Of a DNA stretch of 64,000 nucleotides, positions 47,589 through 57,000 are shown one piece after another. Source of the DNA: Marsupella aquatica (lineage: Eukaryota; Marchantiophyta); assembly GCA_973895155.1 (NCBI GenBank), contig OZ316899.1, forward strand, positions 14,260,001 to 14,324,000, in the 5' to 3' direction. A program made the position numbers and the translations under genes. Every line of letters begins with the position of its first letter. Position 1 is the first letter of the stretch. Below the pieces are notes generated by a model. The model saw only the letters and a list, made by a program, of their open reading frames with translations, was not told the origin of the DNA and ran no database searches.

Positions 47589-47622
47589 CAAATAATAATA
47601 CACTTTTAATGAATAGGCTGAT
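47589..47622 (-). repeat. Right terminal inverted repeat of the giant transposon
   Basis: The reverse complement begins ATCAGCCTATTCATTAAAAG, then TGTATT, and ends TTTG, matching 15,618-15,651. It is followed directly by AGAG, the presumed target duplication, and by PMD-type Gag sequence. Confidence 0.9.
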
Positions 47623-49709
47623 AGAGGCGATTCTTGAAGTCCCCGCAAAGTTCTTTAGGCTGAGGGGCAGCCAGAGACTGACTCCAGCAGAGTTCAACAA
47701 GATTCCGGGATACTTCGACCAGCAGATTGCAGCCGAGAAACGTGAAGAAGACATCAGCAAACAACGGGAAGCGGCGCGTAACCTTATGTTCCTCGAGGAA
47801 AGTTCCAACGCCTTCAACTGGGATATGGCTGCCTCGACACCACCCCCAGCCCCTCAGCCGATGACCACCGACGTACCACCAAACCGGTCCCAAGTCCGTC
47901 CAGTGAACAACACCGAGTGTTCCTCGGGTTCTGAGCGCGTTAGTCCGCAGCTTGAGCAGAGTTCTCGGAAGCAGGTAAGAACGACGCCGGCCCCCGAACC
48001 AACAACGCAAACCAACGCCACCCCTGCACCTGCCCCGACGAACCCCCAACCAACCAGACCCGACGGCCTGTGGATAATCCAAAGTCTAACTTATTACAGA
48101 TAATCCGCGTCCCCGAGGTAGTATGGATCGCGATCAAAAAACTTGACCACGCAGAGTATCTCAAGGAGCATCAGTTGGCGCAGTTCGCTCACTTGCTATA
48201 GAGACCCTGTGCAGCCGGGCCGAAGGAGATTTGTGAGTTCATCTCCAATTTTGACACTAACGCATCGACCACCAAGGTTTCAAGGCAGACCTTATCACTC
48301 ACGGAGCATCGGCTAGCACAGATCTTCTGCCTGCCAACCGGGCCAGTGTCGGTTGAACTCCAAATTTGGGATAAGGAGTATACACCTCGGCACTTCAAAC
48401 CCGAGGGTAAGACAGAGAACAGATACAAGCAGGGGTCGTGCACCAACTTAATCTGTATGGAGCGGCTTAACTTCATACGAACTACCCTACACATGATTGA
48501 GCCACAATCTGAGATTTCACTCTGCATGATCGTACAGGTGGAACAGTTCAAGCGGCGGAACTGGGCCCAATTCTTTTACCGTAGGTTCTCGGGGGAGCTT
48601 AAGTGAGCTCAGGGAGGTATGGCTATCGGGGGGAAGACTTACCTGGGAAGTCATATCGCCATCATCCTCGCCTGGTACAAGGCACGGCGGGAGGCCTGGG
48701 GAAAGAATATGGCCACCTCAGCCCCGACTAAGGTCACCCCCGCTACGGAGGAGGCTACCCCGATCGAGCGGACTACCTTGCCTTGAGAAAACCCCGAGCC
48801 AGAGGGCCCGACTAATACTCCGTCCCCTCCCCGGGTTGAAATTCCTCTGCCCCCTCCTGTCGAGCCTCCGCTACCCCCGGTACAACCACCTCCAATCCCT
48901 CCACCACTTGAAGAAACCTTCCTCTCCCCATTGTAGACTACGGAGGAGGTCGCTGCCCCACCCGAGGAACCACCGGTACCTGAGAGGATGGAGGACTACT
49001 AGGTAGCCCCGGGAACCATGGCCTACGACCTGGTCCAAAAGTTTAGTCAGACTCTGTCCGGGGAGCTGGCAACGTACATCGGACAACAAGTTTTGGCGTA
49101 CTTTCAACCAGCCTTCTTCATCTTAGAACACCAACCACGGATCATAAGCCGCTTGGAGGAAGAGCTCATGGCAAAGTGGAATGAGATCGGGCGCCTCCAA
49201 ATGTTGGTAGAACACCTCAAGGAGGAGGCCGCTACCCGTCGTGAGGAGTTAGTCCGCACCATCGAACAGCGGGACGGACTAACCCAGGAGTTGAGCGGGG
49301 CGCAAGCGGATCTCAAGAAATTGGACAACACCATGCTTCAGTTGCACTCAGAATCCTCGGCTCAGGTTACTAGCCTGACCGACCTCAACAACCAATTCCT
49401 GCAGGCAGCTCAGCAGGTGGCTAGTCTATCCGCCGAATGGGATAAATTGCTGGCGCAGGACCAGACCCATTGTGACTCCATTAACCAGCTCAATCTAGAC
49501 TAGCGCAGATCCAAGTAGAGGCCGATGAGGCGGCAAACGAGGCAGAGGAGGCGGTCCGGGATAACAAGGCCTTGCAAGACCGCGTTACTCTGCTAGTCCT
49601 CCAGCGGGCCAGACCTGGGCCCACCTTTGATCAAGGCGGCTTGAGGTCTTGCCCCGACAGGGGGACAAACCCTGGTCCAACCATAGCACGCACGTAAGGG
49701 GTGGTTAGC
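47623..49709 (+). pseudogene. PMD-type Gag, tandem unit A
   Basis: Plus-strand Gag resuming after the transposon: KFFRLRGSQRLTPAEFNKI, a Pro/Thr/Ser-rich linker, a PMD-like domain (FCLPTGPVSVELQIWD, RLNFIRTTLHMI, FYRRFSGELK, IAIILAWYKARREAWG), then Pro-rich sequence and a coiled coil (49,018-49,503: SRLEEELMAKWNEIGRLQM and on). It is broken by several in-frame stops, including TAG at about 48,200, TGA at 48,604 and TAG at 49,000. No Pol. A near copy follows at 50,196. Confidence 0.65.
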
Positions 49710-50195
49710 GAAGGGTGGGAGCGGGCGCCGCGCGAGGCAGTTGAGTCAACGACATCTTTTTGATTAGGCTTAACGACAGAATAGCTATCATTAGGCGCCG
49801 AGTAGCGGCGCAGTAGGAAGAATTAGGATAGGATCAGTTAGGATTAGCCAACGTAGGATAGAGTCCATCAACGGACTAGATTTTGGTCAGAAGATTTAGC
49901 TGCTGCCGTCCCGATCAGCACCCTTGCCGTCAACGGTCAGCCGGTCGAGGAGTGCGGCCGGCTAGCCAGAAGGTAGTTAGTCAGTAGGCATTACCCCGGA
50001 AGGCAGTATCTTCCGATTCCTTTCTGCAACCATGGTATTTAGGCTTCCCCTCCCTCTGTGGGGAGGGGGAGAAGGCTTAGTTATCTCAGTGCAAGGAAAG
50101 GCGAGGCACGGGGAGTCCCGGCCTGAGCAGGGTCAGAGTGCACTAAGGAGTGAGAGCCAGAGTTGAGCTTGGCTGCTAGGCCCGTGGGGATCAAA
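49710..50195 (+). repeat. LTR-like noncoding segment A
   Basis: Begins GAAGGGTGGGAGCGGGC and holds a hairpin of CCCCTCCC/GGGAGGGGG near 50,055. It is repeated at 51,896-52,350 with a few per cent difference, each time directly after the coiled-coil part of the PMD-type Gag. Its position between tandem Gag copies suggests an LTR or a 3' noncoding module of the retroelement. Confidence 0.6.
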
Positions 50196-51895
50196 TCCCG
50201 CAAAGTTCTTTAGGCTGAGGGGCAGCCAGAGACTGACTCCAGCGGAGTTTGACCAGATTCCAGGATACATCGACCAGCAGATTGCAGCCGAGAAACGTGA
50301 AGAAGACAACAACAGACAACGGGAAGCGGCGCGTAACCTTACGTTCCTCAGGGAAAGCTCCAACGCCTTCAACTGGGATATGGCTACCCCGACACCACCC
50401 CCAACCCCTCAGCCGATGACCACCGGCGTACCACCAAACCGGTCCCAAGTCTGTCCAGTGAACAACACCGAGTGTTCCTCGGGTTCCGAGCGCGTTAGTC
50501 CGCAGCTTGAGCTGCGTTCTCAGAAGCGGGCAAGAACGACGCCAGCCCCCGAACCAACAACGCAAACCAACGCCACCCCTGCACCTGCCCCGGCGAACCC
50601 CCCAACCAACCAGACCCGACAGCCCGCCGATAATCCAAAGTCTAACTTATTACAGGTAATCCGCGTCCCCGAGGTAGTATGGGTCGCGATCAACAAACTC
50701 AACCATGCGGACTATCTCAAGGAGCATCAGTTGGCGTAGTTCGCTCACTTGCTATGGAGACCATGCGCAGCCGGGCATAATGAGATTTGTGAGTTCATCT
50801 CCAATTTTGACACTGACGCATCAACCACCAAGGTTTCAGGGAGACCTTATCACTCACGGAGCATCGGCTAGCACAGATCTTCTGCCTGCCAACCGGGCCA
50901 GTGTTGGTTGAACTCCAAATTTGGGATAAGGAGTATACACCTCGGCACTTCAAACCCAAGGGTAAGACAGAGAACGGATACAAGCAGGGGTCGTGCACCA
51001 ACTTAATCTGTATGGAGCGGCTTAACTTCATACGAACTACCCTACACATGATTGAGCCACGATCTGAGATTTCACTCTGCACGATCGTATAGGTGGAACA
51101 GTTCAAGCAGCGGAACTGGGCCCAATTCTTTTACCGTAAGTTCTCGGGGGAGCTTAAGCGAGCTCAGGGAGGTATGGCTATCAGGGGGAAGACTTACCTG
51201 GGAAGTCATATTGCCATCATCCTCGCCTGGTACAAGGCACGGCGGGAGGCCTGGGGAAAGAATATGGCCACCTCAGCCCCGACTAAGGTCACCCCCGCTA
51301 TGGAGGAGGCTACCCCGAGCAAGCGGACTACCTCGCCTCAAGCAAACCCCTAAACCCTAAACTAATACTCCGTCACCTCCCCGGGTTGAAATTCCTCTGC
51401 CCCCTCCCGTCGAGCCTTCGCTACCCCTAGTACAACCACCTCCAATCCCTCCACCACTTGAAGAACCCTTCCCCTCCCCATTGCAGACTACGGAGGAGCT
51501 CGCTGCCCCGCCCAAGGAACCGCCGGTACGTGAGAGGACGGAGGACTACCAGGTAGCCCCGGGAACCATGGCCTACGACCTGGTCCAAAAGTTTAGTCAG
51601 ACTCTGTTCGGGGAGCTGGTGACATACATTGGACAACAAGTTTTGGCGTACTTTCAACCAGCCTTCTTCATGTTAGAACACCAACCACGGATCATAAGCC
51701 GCTTGGAGGAAGATCTCATGGCAAAGGGGAACAAGATCGGGCGCCTCCAAATGTTGGTAGAACACCTCGAGGAGGAGGCCGCTACCCGTCGTGAGGAGTT
51801 AGTCCGCATCGTCGAACAGCGGGACGGACTCACCTAGGAGTTGAGCGGGGCGCAAGCGGATCTCAAGAAACTGGATGACACCGTGCTTCAGTTGC
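50196..51895 (+). pseudogene. PMD-type Gag, tandem unit B
   Basis: A second copy of unit A starting at CCCGCAAAGTTC. Domains are the same and in order (50,198-51,837). Relative to unit A it lacks 49,346-49,709 (364 bp), with a GC microhomology at the join (51,894). It also has a telomere-like CCCTAAACCCTAAA replacing about 15 bp at 51,348-51,362. Stops include TAG at 50,737 and 51,090 and TAA at about 51,351. Confidence 0.65.
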
Positions 51896-52355
51896 GAAGG
51901 GTGGGAGCAGGCACCGCGCGAGGTAGTTGAGTCAGCGGCATCTTTTTGATTAGGCTTAACGACATAATAGCTATCATTAGGCGCCGAGTAGCGGCGCAGT
52001 AGGAAGAATTAGGATAGGATCAGTTAGGATTAGCCAACGTAGGATAGAGTCCATCAACGGACTAGATTTTGGTCAAAAGATTTAGCTGCTGCCGTCCCGA
52101 TCAGCACCCTTGCCATCAACGGTCAGCCGGTTGAGGAGTGCGGCCGGCTAGCCAGAAAGGTAGTTAGTCAGTAGGCATTACCCCGGAAGGTAGTATCTTC
52201 CGGTTCCTTTCTGCAACCATGGTATTTAGACTTCCCCTCCCTCTGTGGGGAGGGGGAGAAGGCTTAGTTATCTCAGTGCAAGGAAAGGCAAGGCACGGGG
52301 AGTCCTGGCCTGAGCAGGGTCAGAGTGCACTAAGGAGTGAGAGCCAGAGTTGAGC
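51896..52355 (+). repeat. LTR-like noncoding segment B
   Basis: Copy of segment A, diverging from it at GAGCTT near 52,355. Same hairpin and same flanking arrangement. Confidence 0.6.
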
Positions 52356-52950
52356 TTGCTAGGCAAGTGCGAGGCGGGGCCTTGTAGAGACTGGTCATCG
52401 ACTGCCGTTGGGCCTGCTGACCCCCTTAGAAGTCGAGTCAACTATGTAACCTGATTCTTCGTTGAGTAAATGTAGTCTTCTCCCTCTAATGTCTCCGCGA
52501 GTAATTGGTGTTGGGGGCATGCTTTGTCTGGGCAAAGGCGCCATTTCAAGGGACGTACTGGGTGCGGACTAATGGTAGGGACTGCCACCCATTGCATGTC
52601 ACAAGGTTTTGTCGTGTCGATGGCTTGAAAGCCCCAAGCCGGGAGTTAGTCCGAGTCACTAACTGTGGGAATATTCCAGCGGTGGAAAACAAATATACCT
52701 ATGACCAGTACGAGTTGCGTAAATATTATACCGATAAGTATATTGATTTATCCCGACTTAGGGCTAATCGTGGCCACTACACACCTCCTTGCCCAAACCC
52801 TCATCCTTACTGGTGGTCGAGGTCGCCCCATAGAACTAAACTGGATTTAAGGCCCGACTTAGGGGCACGACATGAGGTCAACAAGTGGGTATGTGTTCAC
52901 ACTTGGCGGTGGATGCATAAGTTGGAGGTCTACTTTGCAAAAGCGTATTA
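52356..52950 (+). other. Unrecognised tail of the PMD-type retroelement
   Basis: An open frame (52,505-52,951) reads KNKYTYDQYELRKYYTDKY-like sequence (actual start of that segment ENKYTYDQYELRKYYTDKY) without a family I recognise. It ends at a telomere-like motif that marks the join to copia sequence. Confidence 0.3.
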
Positions 52951-52963
52951 GGGTTTAGGGTCT
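52951..52963. repeat. Telomere-like motif at an element junction
   Basis: TAGGGTTTAGGGT lies exactly between the PMD-type tail and the copia RNase H sequence that begins CTACAAAAGCTGAG. Confidence 0.85.
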
Positions 52964-53506
52964 ACAAAAGCTGAGTATGTTGCAGCAATGGAAGCATCGA
53001 AGGAAGCTATTTGGTTAGATAGACTTATCACTGAGATGGGATTGCCACAAGGGAATGTGAAGCTCCATTGTGATAGTCAAAGTGCTCTTCACCTTGCTGT
53101 GAACCAAGTGATGGACAGCAGAGTGAAGCACATCGACGTCAGGTACCATTTTATCATGTCGGGTGTGTCTTATAATCAGTTTGAGCTAGTCAAGACTGAC
53201 GGTAAACTCAACCTTGTTGACGCTTTTACCAAAGTGATTCCTTTGGAGAGTTTCTCAAGACACCGTGCTACTTTGTAGGTTTTGCAGTTGAAGCACAAGT
53301 AGAGCTCCTTAGCAATGTTTTGTGACTTATTGTATAATTATGGATTCCTTGATCCTATTAGGCTACGGTTTAATTATATTATAGTTAACCCATGGTCCGT
53401 GGTTTTTACGGGGAGACCTATTTAGATGATTGTCTAGAATTTCCTATTGAGGATACCATATGGTAGCAATTAGTCCAGTCCCCAAGACTAGAGTCAAGGG
53501 GGAGTT
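52964..53506 (+). pseudogene. Tork-like copia, RNase H end and 3' untranslated region
   Basis: Reads STKAEYVAAMEASKEAIWLD, then LHCDSQSALHLA, RVKHIDVRYHFI and LVDAFTKVIP, the C-terminal RNase H of a copia polyprotein, stopping at 53,276. A polypurine tract CAAGGGGGAG lies at 53,495-53,504 before the LTR. It is the complement of the piece missing from the copia relic at 12,226-14,835. Confidence 0.85.
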
Positions 53507-53800
53507 TGTTGAGTACTGCTTGTGACTCAAGGGGCTAATTGCATTTAGGCTAATTAACTAAGAATAGGACTTAGCTGAGGTTAGCAGTGATGCATGCTCT
53601 ATATAACCAGGGCTGATTCCAGCCCCTGGTGGATCTTCAGTTCATTGTTGGAGTGGAGCAAGAGAGAAGTAAAGGTGTCTTGCTTTCCCGTGGATGTAGC
53701 CTCAATAGTGAGATGAACCACGTACTCGCTGTGTCGACTACTTTGTATGGTGTTCACATCTGCGTGGTGTCTCGGGATAAGGACCAGATTATCCCCAACA
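53507..53800 (+). repeat. 3' LTR of the Tork-like copia
   Basis: Begins TGTTGAGTACTG right after the polypurine tract and ends CCCCAACA, so it has TG..CA and short terminal inverted repeats, 294 bp. A TATATAA box lies at about 53,601. No 5' partner is seen in the window. Confidence 0.65.
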
Positions 53801-53944
53801 TTGTAGGCGACACAACATGTTTTTTTAACGACATCTATTTTCTAAGTACCATCTTGGGCAACACAACATCTTTCTTCTTCACAACATCTTTTGAGCTAGT
53901 GTGTTCTTTAAAGTTGACCAGTCAATACAATATGTGTACTTCTA

Positions 53945-54040
53945 CAAAACTTTGGAAGTAATCCGCCACATCCATTTAAATGGGCCCTATACTTTGTGGC
54001 ACTCTTGATGTGCCACTTCCACGGAGGTGACCCCCTCCAC
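53945..54040. mobile_element. MITE, copy 3 (partial)
   Basis: In reverse orientation the sequence GGGGGTCACCTCCGTGGAAG continues GTGGCACATCA and TATAGGGCCCATTTAAATGG, closely matching the left half of copy 1. The other end and the target duplication are not recognisable, so it is truncated. Confidence 0.75.
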
Positions 54041-57000
54041 CCTATTGCCAATTTTTGGTCATATTTTAGTTTAAGTTGGCATATTTCATAGTTGAATTAT
54101 CATCTTGACAATTTTTATGGACGGTAGCTAGTAGGTTCAGTTGCTTGCATGGATCCCCGCATGGATCAAGTTAGCTTGCTTGGGTTCATTACTAGTCAGT
54201 TAATATTGGCTACTTGTATCGATCAAGGTAGTTTGCATTAGTAGGGTTTGTTGCTAGTCAATTGATAACTGGCAGGACTGGCTTGTATTGATCAAGGTAA
54301 TAGCTTGGTTGGAATTGTTACTTGTGACATAAACCGTGCTCTTGACCAGGCCCCAACGTACGGGGATGCTTGAATGTACGGATCAAGTTAGCTTGGTAAG
54401 ATCAAGAAAACCTATGTGGTTGCTCTTCCCAAGCCTCTTCCATTTAAGGACATGTTTGGGCAGTAAGATTGTACTAGTACTATCCTTTTGTATACAAGGA
54501 TACACTATCAATGGGGGTATGACATGATCGGTGTGGAGAGCTTACACTATGGAGACTCAGACAGTATGGCCAACGGGCTTAATTAGAGTTCAATATAACT
54601 CTATTGTGTGTAGCTTCGAGGAGGTGAACCATGTATGTAGCTCTTGTGTCGATCACTTGAGCGTTCATGAGGAAGTTGGGGTGATGATTATTCATCAAAT
54701 AATCATCTATGAAATTGACTGTGCGGGGTACGATATTGATCAAGTAATGTGTCATTGCTTGTTACATGATGACATGTCATTGTTGAATTTACAATGATTA
54801 TTCATTGATTCATTGCTTTGTATTTTTTCCAAATTGATTCATCAATTATCCATTGTATGATGAAGACTACTTCAATTTCAAAATAATAAACAATGAGTTT
54901 GCAGTGATTCATCATTGGTCTAGCATGTTAGATTATCAATATATCAATGCCACATTAGTGTGTAGTCATTGTGTTTTCATTGTGTAAAAACTATATTTTC
55001 ATGGAAGGATCATTCTTGTTTCATTGCTTATTCATTATCACTTCATTGACAAATCATTGTCATTTCATCATGAACCTATATGATTAATCCATTGTCATTT
55101 AGTCACTATTGATTCAATCCCATTTCATTTAGATTTATCCGTCATCACGATTTCCATGAAATTGTATCATGAGTTCATCATCTGTTAAATTGTCATTTCA
55201 GTGTCATTTCATTGTGACATTGGTCATCATTTGGTCCTCATTAAACAACTGTGTTTTTGTAGTTGGTTTGTTGATAGTTCAACGTTGTTTTCATATATCA
55301 GTGTGATTTATTTGTCATTTTTCATTATAGAATCCTTGTCAGTTCCTCGTTGAATCATTTCATTAGCATTTCAATATGATTTTATCATTTTCATTTCCTT
55401 GTATTTTCATTGTCATTTCATCAATCTCCCTTAAGCTCATCAATGTTGTTGACTCAGATGATTTGTTGTTGATGCCTCACAAGCATCAATGAAGAGATGA
55501 TTTTTGGGGGGTAGCCCAATTTATCCAAATTGAATACACTTTCGCAACCTATTTCTATTTAGATGTTTCCAATGAACTTTTGATCAAGATGCAAACAAAA
55601 TTTTAGCTCTGTAGTCAAATATTCGCCTCCATATTAAAGGTCGACGCTGGATGAATTCCAATCATAATTACAGTTTGTCCTAGAGAATCACAAGAGAACT
55701 TTCCTAATTTAAGATTAACTTGGGCTAGTCCAAAGCTCCAAATCTCAAGAGATGACTTGTTTTTCTATTTGCCAACCAAGGGTTACTTTAGTCATCCTGC
55801 ACAAGGAGATGTCAGATGTCCACTTGTCATCCACATTGATCTGAGATTCCTACCTCTAGCTCAAGGGTCCAATATTCCAAAGCTTGCAGAACTAACTTAA
55901 AATCAGTATGTCCAGATTTTGAGTTCCGCCTGCTAAGAAAGAACTCACCCTTCCTCCTGCAACATATATTCACATATGTGTCGTAATCCCGGAAATTTTG
56001 TTCCAATGAGCTCTACCTCCGAGTTAGATGCATCTTCCTGTGATTGGACATGCCAGTAAACCCCAGTGAGATAAGACACAGCTGCCCTAAACTTCCATTG
56101 GATCAAGTCAATTCACAACGGTGCACTGACAACGGCGGCAGGGAGACAACCTACAAGAGAGACCTACAGCCATGAAGACTGGGCCCCAAAGTCATTGTGC
56201 AACACCACTATGGAAAAGTTTTTTACTACACCACTATGGAAAAGTTTTTTATGTCCATGTTTGCCAGCAAGGTTCATCAATTGTTTTACGATATATCTTT
56301 TTATTAAGATTATGTATAAAAGACGTGCTAACAGTAAAATGCCACAGTACGTTAACAAGTGACCTTATTGTGGCTTTGCACAAAAAATACTGACGGAGTT
56401 TCAAACCTTACCTGCACATCCCTTCTCCTGTCAACATTACAAAGTAAGTTGATGAAGAGATGACCAGTAAATTCATGAGGCCCTAGCGGCATGGCTGCTG
56501 GTTGAGCTTCAGGACATCTCCAGGCGGGTGTTTTGGTTTATTGCCAGGCTGAAGAAAAGTATGGGATCGGGACCTCCGAATGGTGTCCACTTCAAATAGA
56601 TCCCCTCTATGCCAGAGATGCACAATCGATCTTACTATAAAAGTGCCAACTGAAGTCTACCCTCTAGAGCCTAGGTCTAGGGTGAAGCCTATAGAACGTA
56701 ACTCCATGGTCATCATGTGCATGGAAAAACTCATGCGCATGGGAAAAATTCATGACTATGATGTATGTCAACTGGTGCAAGGTTTTTTGTGATAATTTTT
56801 AAGTATTTACATTCATAAAATGGGCACTATGGCCCCACCACAACATATGTGCATGGAAAGAAGGATGTGGATACAAAGACGGATGTGCACAGAAAGGTGA
56901 ATGGTATATTATATATGACTATTAAAATGATGGGTTTTTTTATCATTTCATTAATCTTCAAAGAATATGAATAGAGAATATATTTTGGTAACACTTTTAT

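Larger units (their letters stand above)
15618..47622. mobile_element. Giant TIR DNA transposon with ParB/methylase, FCP1-like and transposase genes
   Basis: The ends are inverted repeats: ATCAGCCTATT(T/C)ATTAAAA continues as GTGTATT, 26 of 27 bases matching and weaker identity beyond. A 4-bp direct repeat AGAG flanks both ends (15,614-15,617 and 47,623-47,626). Variants of AAAGTGTACATTT repeat inside both ends. The outermost genes end about 355 bp (FCP1-like, insertions removed) and 520 bp (transposase) from the TIRs. All core genes diverge from one central region at 41.4-41.9 kb. The 32-kb span includes four later insertions; the core is about 13 kb. Both flanks look like one retroelement Gag, consistent with insertion into it. 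Every large core gene carries stops or frameshifts, so this copy is probably not autonomous now. Superfamily is not assigned: the transposase resembles DUF7869 proteins and its partner resembles CACTA-associated Tnp1/En/Spm-like proteins, but the ends are not CACTA. Confidence 0.8.

Noticed and set aside
15618-47622. Assigning the giant element to CACTA
   Set aside because: The partner protein is Tnp1/En/Spm-like, but the termini read ATCAGCC rather than CACTA and the flanking repeat is 4 bp rather than 3.
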